Below, one piece after another: positions 42,292 to 51,621 of a stretch of 64,000 nt of DNA. Both the position numbers and the translations under genes were made by a program. Below the pieces are notes generated by a model that saw nothing but the letters and a program-made list of their open reading frames with translations, was not told where the DNA came from and did no database searches. The stretch spans positions 1-64,000 of the forward strand of contig JAVBNX010000002.1 of assembly GCA_031551275.1 (NCBI GenBank), given 5' to 3'. Within the stretch, counting starts at the first letter, position 1; every line of letters starts with the position of its first letter. This DNA comes from JAVBMJ01 sp031551275. Lineage in GTDB: Bacteria > Bacteroidota > Bacteroidia > Bacteroidales > Rikenellaceae.

Positions 42292-45200
42292 TTCCTTGTT
42301 GTTTGATAAATTCGGCCGGCGAAGTCCCGGTCACGTCCTTGAAACACTTGCTGAAGTAGCCCGGATCGGCGAACCCGACCGTGTAGGCGACCTCCGAGAC
42401 CGACACCTTGCCCGTTTTGAGCAGCGATTTGGCCCTTCCGATCCGGTACTCCTTGATCAGCTCGACGGGCGACTTGCCGGTCAGCGACTTGAGCTTGTTG
42501 TACATCGTGGTCCGGCCCATGTTGACGTGGGAGGCCAGTTGATCGATGGTCAGCTCGGTGTTTGCGATGTTCTGCTCGATCCACTCCATCGTCTTTTTGA
42601 TGAACTCCTGGTCCCGGTCGGTAACCACCACCTCGCCGCCCGAGAGGTCGATTACCTTGACGGCCGGGTTGTCGGCCGAGGCCAGCCTTTCGGCGAGCCT
42701 GCGCCTCTGGTGCAGCAGGTTCTCGATGTTGGCCTGCAAGAGCTCGATGCTGAAGGGCTTGGTAATGTAGCTGTCGGCCCCGTACCGCATCGCCTCGATG
42801 CGCGCCGAGGGCGCCGTCTTGGCCGTGAGCATGATGATCGGTATGTGGCTGACGTTAAAATCGTTCCTTACCTTGTTGATGAACTCGATCCCGTCCATGA
42901 CCGGCATCATCAAATCCGTTATTACCAGATCGGGGGCCTCCTGGGAGACGCGTTCGAAGGCGTCGGCCCCGTTCTCGGCCTCGGAGATGTGGTACTTGTC
43001 GCCCAACTGGTTGTATATGAAGATCCTTACCTCGCGGTTATCCTCGACCACCATGATGTGGGGGGCGTCCGCGGGCGGGGCCACGTCTTCGCGGCGCATC
43101 GACTCGTAGGTCGAGAGTTCGGCCTGGGAGACCTCCCCGGCCGAGGTCTGCACGGGCTCGGTACCCTGGAAGTCGATCTGGTTCTTGTCGAAGTGGGCGT
43201 TGCCCATGGGCAGGGTCACGGTAAAGACCGACCCTTCGCCGGGCGTGCTCTCCACGTCGATCGTCCCGCCGTGCAGCACAGTAATGTCGCGGCACAGGGC
43301 CAAACCGATCCCCGAGCCCTTCATCGTGTCGGAGACGGGTTCGCCGACCTGCACGAACCGTTCGAAGACCCTGGATAGCTTCTCCTTGGCTATGCCCGCG
43401 CCCGTATCGGCGACCGAGAGCGAAAACTCGGGCGTCCCCTCGCGGTGGGAGACGGTCAACGTGATGCGCCCCCCGTCGGGCGTGAACTTGAAGGCGTTGA
43501 CGATCAAATTGTAGATCACGCTCTCGATGCGCCCCTTGTCCACCCAGACCATCAGTTGCTTGACCGAGGTGGAGAGCAGCAATTCGATTTTCCTTTCGGC
43601 GGCCATCTCCCTGAAATCGTCCAGCACGTCGGTGGCCAGGGCCACCATGTCGAGGTAGCTCACCTTGAGCTCCAGCTTGTCGTTGACCACCTTGCGGAAA
43701 TCGAGCAACTGGTTGATCAGGGCCAACATCCGCCGGGTATTCTTCTCGGCCATGCTCAGGTTGATGCTCCCCTGCCCCGAGAGGGTCTCCTGGCGCTTGA
43801 CCTCCTCGATACCGCCCAGGATCAGGGTCAGCGGGGTGCGCAATTCATGGGATATGTTGGTAAAGAACTGCAATTTAAGCTCGGTCATCTGCTGCTCGAC
43901 CCGGACCTTGTTGCGCAGCACGAACATCGCGTAGAGGGTCCTCAACACCAGATAAAAGACCAGCCCCCCGAACAACACGTAGACCAGGTACATCCACCCG
44001 GTGCGCCACCAGGGCGGGCTGACCACGAACCCCATGCTGATCGTCTCGCTCAACGCGGGGTTGTTGTCCGCGCTGCAACTTACCTTGAAGGTGTATTTTC
44101 CCGGGGGCAGGTTGGAGTAGAGGGCGCTCCGGAGCTCCTTGACGATGTTCCACTCCGAATCGTAGCCCTCGAGCATGTAACGGTAGATGATCCTCGGCTG
44201 CAGGCGCGAGTTGAGCGACGCGTAATAGATCCTGAAATTGGAGAAGTCGTGGGGCAGGGTAATCGAGGTGGTCTGCATGACGGTCTTTTGCAGGATGCCG
44301 TCGGGCGCGCCCACCGCCACCTCCGCGTTCCTCAGATCGAAGCCCGTAAAGGCGAGTTTGAAATCCTCGTGGGCGTAGGTCATCTGTTCGGGGTCGATGA
44401 TGTAGAGGTTGTTCACGCTGCCGAAGAGCACGTCGCCTTTGGAGTCGGTCAGGGCGGTCGCCTCGCTGAAGTTGGTGGTTGGTATGCCGTCGTAGCGCGA
44501 GAAGTTGCTGAACTCCCCCGTCTCGGGATTGAACTTGGAGAGCCCGTTCTCGGTCGAGAACCATAAGAACCCGTCGTGGTCCTCGGTGGCCGCCATCACG
44601 ATGTTGCTCGACAGCCCCTGTTCGGTCGAGTAGATATCGAACCTGGGGGTCTCCTGTTCGTCGAGGCCTTTGTAGAGGTTGACCCCGCCCCCGAAGGTCG
44701 AGAGCCAGATCCGCTCCTTGGAGTCGCGCAGGATGTGGATCACGTCGTTGTTTCCCAGCGAATGGCTGTCGCCCTGTACCTTCTGGGCCAGTTTGAACTT
44801 GGTCTTGCGGGGCTCCTCGGCCGTGGGGTCGAACAGGATCAGCCCCTCGACCGTGGCCGCGAGCATCGTCCCCTGCTTGTCGCACAGCATGTAGCGCACC
44901 TTGTCGCCGTGGTTGAGGGGGTACTCGAAGAAGGTGTTGTAGGCGTTCAGGAACCTGGCCTTGCCCTGCTGCTCGACCATCTTGTTGATCCCGCCCCCGT
45001 AGGTGGCGATCCAGACCGATCCCTGGGAGTCCCCCGTGATGGAGTAGACGTTGTCGTTGCTCAGCGAGAAGTTATCGCCGGGGATGTTGCGGTAGTGGTC
45101 GAATTCGCGTCCCCGGGGCGTCTGCCGAAGGCGGTACACCCCGTCGCCCTTGGTCCCCACCCAGATGTCGCCGTTGGGCGCGCACCAGATCGTGTAGGCC

Positions 45201-46654
45201 AGCCCGATGTAGGGCATGCCCCGGTCGGGGTACTTTTCGATCAGCCTCCACAGGGGGTCGTAGCAGAACAACCCGCCCCCCTTGGTGGCCATCCACACGT
45301 TGTTCTCCTGATCGAGGGCCAATGCCCGGAGCTCCGCGTCGGCTTTGTTGGTCAGCCTCGCGTCGGGGGTGAAGATCCTGGCCCGGGGCTGTATGATGGT
45401 GATGCGCTCCAGGCTCCGGTCGGAGGTCGACATCCAGAGCACGTTTTCCGAGTCGATCTCGAAGCAGGCCACCCCGTTGCTCATCCGGCAATCGGGCTTC
45501 TGGGGGTCGTTGTAGAAGGAGAAGAAACTGTCCGAGGTGCGGTCGTAATAGCCAAAGCCGTGGCGGTTCAGCTTCAGCCACACCAGGTCGCCCCGGTCCA
45601 CCACCCTGGCGATCGTGTCGACGTAGTAGGATGCGGCGTTCATCTGCTGCTCGTAGTGCTTGTAGCTCTTCAGGGCCGGGATGTAGCGCGAAATGCCCGC
45701 GCCTTCCGTGGTAACCCAGATGATCCCCTTCGAGTCGGCCGTCAAATGGCGGATCCGTTCCCTGACGGGATACTCCGGCAGCAGACGCCCCGAGGGGCTG
45801 TCGTACGAAAAGATCCCGGATCGGGCCGTTCCGGCGTAGATGCGCCCGTCGGCCGGGTCGATCGTTACCGAGGTAATATGATCGCGCACGGGCAGCGGGA
45901 CCATCAAAGTCTCGAAGGTCTGCGTGCTGTGCAGCGCGAGCTTGTCGCCCACGGCCAGCACGACCCATTGGCCGTACTCGGCCAGGTCAACGACGGGTTG
46001 GTCGCGGTAGAGGGCGGTCACGTCGTACTTCCCCGACCGCGAGACGACCACGCTGGCCCCCGCGTCGGAGATTACCCAGAGCCTTTGCAGCGAATCCTGG
46101 TGCAGGGCTATGCCGCGCTCACCGGCCAGGGCCTCATCCCCCACGCGCGCTAGTTGGATCCCGCCTCCGGGCAGGGTCTCGGCGCGGACCAGCCCGTGCC
46201 CCGAAAAGACGATCCAGGTCCCCTGGTCCGGGGTGTTGAGGTAGGCCTCGCTCTTGATGTTGTTCTTGTCGCCCCGAAAATCGGTCAGCAGGGCGGCGAT
46301 GTCCTCGAACTGCTCCGTGGTGCGGTTGAAGCGGTAAAGGCGGTTGTCGTATGTGGTCAGCCAGAGGTCGCCGTAGGCGTCCTCCGACACATCCAGGAAG
46401 CGGTTGTGGGACAAGGGCGAGTTGTCGCCCGGCAAGGTGCGGTAATTCTTGAAAGAGTAACCGTCGAAGCGGCTCAGCCCGTACCAGGTGCAGATCCAGA
46501 CCATGCCCTGGCGGTCTACGCAGATATCGGAGATGTAGTTGTGCGGCAACCCCTCCGAGGAGCTGTAATGCTGGAATACGCACTCCAGTTGCGCTCCGCG
46601 CGCACCCCCCGTCCACAGGGCCGGGAGCAACAACAAAACCAATAACCGCTTCAT
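42284..46654 (-). CDS. Hybrid two-component system regulator (HTCS)
   Basis: About 1456 residues. Signal peptide, two seven-bladed periplasmic propellers built of reg_prop repeats (about 25-700), YYY domain (about 720-800), membrane helix (about 815-840), histidine kinase with the phospho-His in FFTNISHELRTPLTLI and N/G boxes, receiver domain (VVEDNREVR, TDLMMPVMDG), and a C-terminal AraC-type DNA-binding domain. Such proteins sense glycan fragments in the periplasm and activate glycan-use loci. An upstream ATG at 46666 is possible, but 46654 starts the signal peptide. It probably controls the GH105 and GH28 genes. Confidence 0.95.
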   Translation of the reverse strand: MKRLLVLLLLPALWTGGARGAQLECVFQHYSSSEGLPHNYISDICVDRQGMVWICTWYGLSRFDGYSFKNYRTLPGDNSPLSHNRFLDVSEDAYGDLWLTTYDNRLYRFNRTTEQFEDIAALLTDFRGDKNNIKSEAYLNTPDQGTWIVFSGHGLVRAETLPGGGIQLARVGDEALAGERGIALHQDSLQRLWVISDAGASVVVSRSGKYDVTALYRDQPVVDLAEYGQWVVLAVGDKLALHSTQTFETLMVPLPVRDHITSVTIDPADGRIYAGTARSGIFSYDSPSGRLLPEYPVRERIRHLTADSKGIIWVTTEGAGISRYIPALKSYKHYEQQMNAASYYVDTIARVVDRGDLVWLKLNRHGFGYYDRTSDSFFSFYNDPQKPDCRMSNGVACFEIDSENVLWMSTSDRSLERITIIQPRARIFTPDARLTNKADAELRALALDQENNVWMATKGGGLFCYDPLWRLIEKYPDRGMPYIGLAYTIWCAPNGDIWVGTKGDGVYRLRQTPRGREFDHYRNIPGDNFSLSNDNVYSITGDSQGSVWIATYGGGINKMVEQQGKARFLNAYNTFFEYPLNHGDKVRYMLCDKQGTMLAATVEGLILFDPTAEEPRKTKFKLAQKVQGDSHSLGNNDVIHILRDSKERIWLSTFGGGVNLYKGLDEQETPRFDIYSTEQGLSSNIVMAATEDHDGFLWFSTENGLSKFNPETGEFSNFSRYDGIPTTNFSEATALTDSKGDVLFGSVNNLYIIDPEQMTYAHEDFKLAFTGFDLRNAEVAVGAPDGILQKTVMQTTSITLPHDFSNFRIYYASLNSRLQPRIIYRYMLEGYDSEWNIVKELRSALYSNLPPGKYTFKVSCSADNNPALSETISMGFVVSPPWWRTGWMYLVYVLFGGLVFYLVLRTLYAMFVLRNKVRVEQQMTELKLQFFTNISHELRTPLTLILGGIEEVKRQETLSGQGSINLSMAEKNTRRMLALINQLLDFRKVVNDKLELKVSYLDMVALATDVLDDFREMAAERKIELLLSTSVKQLMVWVDKGRIESVIYNLIVNAFKFTPDGGRITLTVSHREGTPEFSLSVADTGAGIAKEKLSRVFERFVQVGEPVSDTMKGSGIGLALCRDITVLHGGTIDVESTPGEGSVFTVTLPMGNAHFDKNQIDFQGTEPVQTSAGEVSQAELSTYESMRREDVAPPADAPHIMVVEDNREVRIFIYNQLGDKYHISEAENGADAFERVSQEAPDLVITDLMMPVMDGIEFINKVRNDFNVSHIPIIMLTAKTAPSARIEAMRYGADSYITKPFSIELLQANIENLLHQRRRLAERLASADNPAVKVIDLSGGEVVVTDRDQEFIKKTMEWIEQNIANTELTIDQLASHVNMGRTTMYNKLKSLTGKSPVELIKEYRIGRAKSLLKTGKVSVSEVAYTVGFADPGYFSKCFKDVTGTSPAEFIKQQGNE

Positions 46655-46685
46655 ACCGGGGAACAAATTGCCTGTTACAACAAGG

Positions 46686-46693
46686 CAAAGGTA
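46686..46693 (-). promoter_or_regulatory. HTCS promoter -7 box (TACCTTTG)
   Basis: TAnnTTTG match about 31 nt before the ATG at 46654. A short inverted repeat (TTGCCT/AGGCAA, about 46669-46688) overlaps the presumed transcript start. Confidence 0.55.
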
Positions 46694-46739
46694 GAAAATA
46701 TTGTGTTATTCTTCCCTACACCCCTTGTAGTAATCTTAA

Positions 46740-48380
46740 TTACTTTTCTAAGAGCGCCTGCCCGTTGACGCAAATCTCCGCGTTGCGGCTTCCGGTCACT
46801 TCGGTCTGAACGCCGGGTTGCCCCCCGTTGAGCTTCTCGACGAGGATATTCTTCGCGTTGTGCAGCCGCAGGGCCGGGCCCCGGGTGTTGTCGACTTTCA
46901 CATTGTTGATCTTCACGCCCGTCGCCTCGAAGATCTCGATGCCCAACTCGCTGGTAATCGAGCAGTCGGAGACGGTCACGTTCTCCACGTTCATCTCAGG
47001 CAAACCGTTGAACAGCATGGCCCTGCGCGCGTTGCGGCACGACACGCCCGAGATGTGGATGTCCCTGAACTGGGGCGTTCCCTCGTCCACGGGCATCATT
47101 TCGGCGTCGGGAGCGCTCCCGTCGCCCGACTTCTCGAGCTCCTCGACCGCCGATATGCCGCCGTAGAACAAATCGAACAGCAGCGCCTCGGTGGGAATGT
47201 CCTGCATCACGATATCCTCGATCCAGATCCCCTCGACCACGCCTCCGCGGCCCCGGCAGCTCTTGAACCTGAGCCCCACGTCCGTCCCCAGGAAGGCGCA
47301 ACGGCTCACCTTGATGTTTTTCACGCCGCCCGACATCTCACTGCCCACCACAAAGCCGCCGTGGCCGTGGTAGACGATGCAGTCGTCGACGATGACTTGC
47401 GAGGTGGGGATCCCCCGCTCGCGTCCCTCCCTGTCGCGCCCCGACTTGATGCAGATCGCGTCGTCGCCCACATCCAGCACGCAGCCCGTCATTACCACGC
47501 CGGTGCACGACTCCAAATCGATGCCGTCGCCGTTCTGGGCGTACCACGGGTTGCGTATGGTAATATCCTTGACGATCACATTTTTGCACATGGCCGGGTG
47601 GATGTTCCAGTTGGGCGAGTTCTGGAAGGCGACCCCTTCCAGCAGCACGTTCTCGCACTCCACCAAACTGACCATTACCGGGCGCAGGTAATCCTTGATC
47701 GGATCCCAGGCGGGGAGGTCCTGCGCGTCGGGCAAACAGCACGCCTCCATCTCATTGCCCCGGAGCGACCCTTCGGAAGGGTACCAGACGTTCTCCTGCG
47801 CGTTGAGCACGCCGCCCGACGCGACCAGGTTCTTCCACGCCGAGGCGGTCATCTTGCCCTTCTTGACGGGCCTCCAGGCATCCCCGGAGCCGTCCACCAC
47901 CCCGTAACCCGTGATGGCAATATTCTTTGCGCCCTTGGCCGAGATGGGCGACTGGCAACGGGGCATGGTCTTGCCCTCGTAATAGCCCTCTATGATGGGA
48001 TACTGCGTAAAATCGGGTGTGAAACTCAACAGCGCACCCCGCTCCAGGTGGAGCTCGCATCCGCTTTTGAGCACGATGGGACCCGTAAGCCACACCCCTT
48101 CGGGGACGACCAGCCTCCCCCCGCCCATCTCCTCGAGCGCGGCGAAGGCTTGCGTAAAGGCCTGCGTATTGAGGGTCATCGCGTCGCCCGCCCCCCCGAA
48201 ATCGACGATCGAAACGCTGTTCGGCGCTATGGCGGGACGCTCGACCCGTTGCATTTCAAAGGGGAGGTCCTTGTAGAGGTGTGCGAATTCATACCCCGCC
48301 CCGCCAGCGCAACCGGCCAGCAGGGCCGCCAGGGGCAGGCCGCAGCAAAAATATCGGAAATTGGGAAAAGCTCTTTTCAT
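46740..48380 (-). CDS. GH28-family polygalacturonase-like lipoprotein
   Basis: 546 residues with a lipoprotein signal (LLAGC; start at 48380 begins it). Right-handed beta-helix with the GH28 catalytic pattern: GDDAICIKSGRD (paired Asp), GHGG, and RFKSCRGRGG (the R-x-K motif). GH28 enzymes hydrolyse alpha-1,4-galacturonic linkages in pectin or rhamnogalacturonan. It is likely anchored on the outer membrane or in the periplasm. Own promoter; convergent in function with the downstream HTCS/GH105 genes. Confidence 0.93.
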   Translation of the reverse strand: MKRAFPNFRYFCCGLPLAALLAGCAGGAGYEFAHLYKDLPFEMQRVERPAIAPNSVSIVDFGGAGDAMTLNTQAFTQAFAALEEMGGGRLVVPEGVWLTGPIVLKSGCELHLERGALLSFTPDFTQYPIIEGYYEGKTMPRCQSPISAKGAKNIAITGYGVVDGSGDAWRPVKKGKMTASAWKNLVASGGVLNAQENVWYPSEGSLRGNEMEACCLPDAQDLPAWDPIKDYLRPVMVSLVECENVLLEGVAFQNSPNWNIHPAMCKNVIVKDITIRNPWYAQNGDGIDLESCTGVVMTGCVLDVGDDAICIKSGRDREGRERGIPTSQVIVDDCIVYHGHGGFVVGSEMSGGVKNIKVSRCAFLGTDVGLRFKSCRGRGGVVEGIWIEDIVMQDIPTEALLFDLFYGGISAVEELEKSGDGSAPDAEMMPVDEGTPQFRDIHISGVSCRNARRAMLFNGLPEMNVENVTVSDCSITSELGIEIFEATGVKINNVKVDNTRGPALRLHNAKNILVEKLNGGQPGVQTEVTGSRNAEICVNGQALLEK

Positions 48381-48400
48381 CGGGCAGTTTGGTTTGGAAG

Positions 48401-48408
48401 CAAAAGTA
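48401..48408 (-). promoter_or_regulatory. GH28 promoter -7 box (TACTTTTG)
   Basis: TAnnTTTG match 20 nt before the ATG at 48380. It lies in the 138-bp gap after the terminator of the upstream gene. Confidence 0.6.
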
Positions 48409-48462
48409 GCCCGGCACACATTCCGCCCAAAGGAATAATTATCCCATTACAGGGAAAAATTG

Positions 48463-48498
48463 TCAAAAACAAAGAAGCGGGACACGCGGCCCCGCTTC
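48463..48498 (-). terminator. Rho-independent terminator, minus strand
   Basis: Inverted repeat GAAGCGGG (48474-48481) with CCCGCTTC (48491-48498), 9-nt loop; on the minus strand it is followed by TTTGTTTTTG. It ends the transcript of the coiled-coil protein gene that stops at 48519. Confidence 0.85.
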
Positions 48499-48518
48499 CC
48501 GATGGGTTGCGCGCGCTT

Positions 48519-49412
48519 TTAACGCACCAGCACGTCGGCCGTCCCGATCCGGTAGCCGTCCATATACAGGGCGACCTTGTAGGTCCCCGCCGTGATGCCC
48601 TCGCCGTTGTAGTAGATGCTCACGCTCAGGTCCTGGTTCTGGTAATCGATGCCGCGCATGGCCGAGTAAGCCAGTTTGTCGCCCTCGAAGTCGAAGACCG
48701 AGCCCGAGGAGTTGGCCATGATGTAGCCGTCGGGGGCCGTCAGCCTCATGTAGATGTTCCGTTCGCCCGGATTGGCCAGCTCATTGGCGGTCAACACGAA
48801 GTCGACCCTCACCCGGGAGGCCCTGGAAGCCCTGGACACCTCCTTGTCCGACCCGCTCAGGGTGACCAGCGAGATATCCCGCACCCGGATCACCGACCCG
48901 CGCCTCACTTTGGTGTTCAACTCGGAGGCCTGCTCCTCGGCCAGCTCCGCCCTCTGCCGCTGGGTGGTTACCTGACGGCGGAAATCGAGGTTTTCGTCTA
49001 CCAATTTGCGGTTCAGCGTGTTCAGCGAGTCGATCTGGTGGACGAACCCGCGCATGATGGTCCTCATCGTGCCCAACTCCTTCTCGTAGCCGCGTATCTT
49101 CGCAGCCGAGAACGACCTCTCTTTTTGCAATTTTTGCAGGATCGAGTCGGCCTTCTCCCTCTCCACCGCCAACTGCACGTTAATGGTATCGTTCTCGGTC
49201 TTCAGCCCGTCCATCTGCATGATCACCGCCGACAACTGGTTGGTCAGCGTGTCCCTCTCGACGGAGAAGTCCGCCTTGAGCGTCTGCACCTGCCGGAAAT
49301 ACATAAACGACAGCGCGCCCAGCACGACCGCCAGGATCACGATGACGATCTGGTACCCCTTGATCGATTTGTCTTTCGATGGTCCTTCCTGATAATCTTC
49401 CATAACACTCAT
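48519..49412 (-). CDS. Uncharacterised membrane-anchored coiled-coil protein
   Basis: 297 residues. Short cytoplasmic head, one membrane helix (about 21-40), a long coiled coil (about 42-165, heptads such as LQKLQKERSF and LVDENLDFRRQV), then a beta-rich domain (about 170-297: RLTAPDGYIMA, YKVALYMDGYRIGTADV) facing the periplasm. I do not recognise a named family. It is the second gene of a pair with the protein at 49424 (11-nt gap). The C-terminal domain looks like a binding module. A second ATG at 49403 is possible. Confidence 0.8.
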   Translation of the reverse strand: MSVMEDYQEGPSKDKSIKGYQIVIVILAVVLGALSFMYFRQVQTLKADFSVERDTLTNQLSAVIMQMDGLKTENDTINVQLAVEREKADSILQKLQKERSFSAAKIRGYEKELGTMRTIMRGFVHQIDSLNTLNRKLVDENLDFRRQVTTQRQRAELAEEQASELNTKVRRGSVIRVRDISLVTLSGSDKEVSRASRASRVRVDFVLTANELANPGERNIYMRLTAPDGYIMANSSGSVFDFEGDKLAYSAMRGIDYQNQDLSVSIYYNGEGITAGTYKVALYMDGYRIGTADVLVR

Positions 49413-49423
49413 TTATCTCCGTT

Positions 49424-50683
49424 TCACAATTTTTCCCAAAGTTTCTTCCTTACCCAGCCTCCGGAAAAGTACCCGATCACGATCCCGGCAAATGATCCCC
49501 AGGTTCCGAAGATCCATCCCCCGAGCGATCCGAGCACCACTACGAGCACCAGCTTGAATATCCACGTCGGCACCCCGTTCACGCCGTTATCGGCCTTCTC
49601 CGCCTGCTCCAAATCCCCCTCCTGGGCCCCATCCTTGCGCGTGGTAAACATCAGGTCCTCGAAGCCCAGCGTTTCGGTTTTCCCGGTCTCGGTAAACTTT
49701 ACCTCCACCTGGGGGCCGTTTACCTTAACGATCTCGCACTCGCCTTTCCCCTTCGCGCCGCCGTGCGGATTGGCCACCAGGTTGTACATCCGGGCGATCT
49801 TCTCGAAGGGATAGATCCGCGTATAATCGCTCTTCAGCCCGTCGTAGAACTTCACGCACGCCTCCCCGTTGGGATTCACGTACAATATTTCGGCCAGATA
49901 ATACTCCGGATGCCCCGCGTACTTGGCAAAGACCTTATCCCCGGGGGCGTAAATGGGCTGCTCGAAGACCTCGAGCGAGCGCATCGGCGATTTGAAAGCC
50001 GCGATCTCCCTCGGCGGTGCGCCGAACTCCTCGTCATGGGGCGCGTCGGCCAACTCCGGAAACGCCTCGAGGGCCTGCGCGCGCAGGTCCGGATCGAGGA
50101 TCATCGCCACGCAATACTCCGCTTTGGCTTCGTTGTCGTGCCCGCCGGCCTTGTACATGCCGCCGCGCATGGCGTGCAGCGAGGCGAGCGTTTTGACATA
50201 CTCCTCCCGCTTCTCGTTACAGAACGGGTAGACGGCCACAGCGATCTGGTAATCACTTACCTTCCAGTCGATGTTTTCGACGTCGGCCTCCCCCCGGCGG
50301 AGCACGCTGGCCCGCGCCAACTGCTTCCTGTGCTCGGGAAGCAGATCCCGCTCATATTCCACATACCCCCGGACCTTCTCCCGGACCTCTTCGCTGACAT
50401 ATTTTATGAGCTCGTCGGCCGCGACGTTCCAGTTGCGGCTGGTGAGCATCCAGTACATATCCTTGAGTTTTGTGAAGGCCGACTCCCATTCGCCGCCATT
50501 GACCGCCGCGACGCACTCCTCCCTCAATTCGGTCGCCTCGTTCAGGGGCATCCACATTTTCTGATGCGTCGCCTCGGCATTGGCCTGCGCCACCATCCAG
50601 GAGTAATCGACATCCATCTGATGCGATTTCGCTTCGCTCTGGTAGTCGAATTGTTTTCCGTCGCTTGTCTGATAAGTCGCCAT
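49424..50683 (-). CDS. Uncharacterised protein with two SH3/Tudor-like domains and membrane tail
   Basis: 419 residues. An all-helical N-terminal part (about 40-215, TPR-like counting of helices), two short beta-barrel-like stretches (about 244-294, PGDKVFAKY and AEILYVN, and about 312-345, GECEIVKVNGPQVEVKF) resembling SH3/Tudor folds, then a C-terminal glycine-rich double membrane helix (about 374-410) followed by a basic tail. The Tudor-like reading is inference from pattern only. It is first in an operon with the coiled-coil membrane protein. Confidence 0.75.
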   Translation of the reverse strand: MATYQTSDGKQFDYQSEAKSHQMDVDYSWMVAQANAEATHQKMWMPLNEATELREECVAAVNGGEWESAFTKLKDMYWMLTSRNWNVAADELIKYVSEEVREKVRGYVEYERDLLPEHRKQLARASVLRRGEADVENIDWKVSDYQIAVAVYPFCNEKREEYVKTLASLHAMRGGMYKAGGHDNEAKAEYCVAMILDPDLRAQALEAFPELADAPHDEEFGAPPREIAAFKSPMRSLEVFEQPIYAPGDKVFAKYAGHPEYYLAEILYVNPNGEACVKFYDGLKSDYTRIYPFEKIARMYNLVANPHGGAKGKGECEIVKVNGPQVEVKFTETGKTETLGFEDLMFTTRKDGAQEGDLEQAEKADNGVNGVPTWIFKLVLVVVLGSLGGWIFGTWGSFAGIVIGYFSGGWVRKKLWEKL

Positions 50684-50704
50684 AAATTATGAGGGCTTTG
50701 AGCG

Positions 50705-50712
50705 TAAAGGTA
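50705..50712 (-). promoter_or_regulatory. Possible -7 box (TACCTTTA)
   Basis: One mismatch to TAnnTTTG, 21 nt before the ATG at 50683, in the 35-bp gap after the DUF3108 gene. Confidence 0.35.
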
Positions 50713-50718
50713 ACGAAT

Positions 50719-51546
50719 TTAATTGATTTTACTCTCCAGCGGGAACCTCAGCCCCGAAAATTTGGTCAGCCGGACCTTCACGCTGCCCACCCGGATCGGC
50801 GTTTCGATCAGCAGGGGGATCTTGTTCCTGTCGTCCGTGACCCACAAAAACAACTCGGTCCCGTCCTCGAACGACTCGCCGGTGCTGGTGACCAGGTTTA
50901 ATGAAAATTTAAGGGTTTTAAAAGTTCCCACCCCTTTGATCTCCTTGTTCTCCCTGCCGAGGTACTTGTAGCTGATGACCCGGATGGTGTCGTGCAGCAC
51001 CAGCTTCATGGTCTGGGACTTGCCCGCGGCCAGGGTCGAGATATCGGTCGCCCGCAGGTTGTAGAACAACGACACCCCGTCCATGGCCCCCTTGGTAAGT
51101 TTCATCGCCTTCTGCTTGTTCTCGGGATCGCGCTTGTGGTTGCGCCAGAAGTTGGTCGTCTTCATCGCGGCCCAATCGTATATGTAGGTGCTCGAAAAGC
51201 GGTAATTCCCCTCCCGGATATCGGAAGTGGCCTTCAACGGCTTGAGTGTCATGGTGTCCATCCAGACCTGGTAGGTATCGTTGATGTCGAAGAAACCCTT
51301 GAAGAACCTGGCCACCTTGCCGTTGGCGTGGATGTGGTAGACGGGCTGGGACATGTACTTGTCCTTCTTGATGTTCATGGTTACCGCCGCCACGTCGATG
51401 TTGGGGACCAGCGCGGCGCGGTAGGTAATCGCGAAGGTCAGCTGCTCGTCGTTGCCGAAAGCGGGTTCAAAGGCCCTGGCGGGCGAAACGGCGGCCAGCG
51501 CCAAGGTCACGAGGAGCGCGATCGCCCCGAAGGGATTCTTTTTCAT
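50719..51546 (-). CDS. DUF3108 secreted protein
   Basis: 275 residues, signal peptide (MKKNPFGAIALLVTLALAAVSPARA), beta-rich mature part. The DUF3108 pattern is visible in LTFAITYRAALVPNI, YHIHANGKVARFFKGFFDINDTYQVWMD and LFLWVTDDRNKIPLLIETPIRVGSVKVRL. Members are periplasmic proteins of unknown role. The start at 51546 begins the signal peptide; an ATG four codons earlier is possible. Promoter TAACTTTG lies 26 nt upstream. Confidence 0.88.
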   Translation of the reverse strand: MKKNPFGAIALLVTLALAAVSPARAFEPAFGNDEQLTFAITYRAALVPNIDVAAVTMNIKKDKYMSQPVYHIHANGKVARFFKGFFDINDTYQVWMDTMTLKPLKATSDIREGNYRFSSTYIYDWAAMKTTNFWRNHKRDPENKQKAMKLTKGAMDGVSLFYNLRATDISTLAAGKSQTMKLVLHDTIRVISYKYLGRENKEIKGVGTFKTLKFSLNLVTSTGESFEDGTELFLWVTDDRNKIPLLIETPIRVGSVKVRLTKFSGLRFPLESKIN

Positions 51547-51572
51547 ACCCTTTAGCATTAAGTAAGGTGGCG

Positions 51573-51580
51573 CAAAGTTA
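51573..51580 (-). promoter_or_regulatory. DUF3108 gene promoter -7 box (TAACTTTG)
   Basis: TAnnTTTG match, 26 nt before the ATG at 51546, in the 75-bp gap after nadC. Confidence 0.6.
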
Positions 51581-51621
51581 CACCTTTTGTTACAAGATAG
51601 ATGCTTCCGCCGCCCAAAATG

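Noticed and set aside
46818..49814. A 998-codon open frame on the plus strand, antisense to GH28 and the coiled-coil gene
   Set aside because: Long antisense frames are common in GC-rich DNA where the real gene avoids certain codons. The translation is low-complexity (H, D, V, R rich), has no family motif, and spans two real genes plus a terminator.
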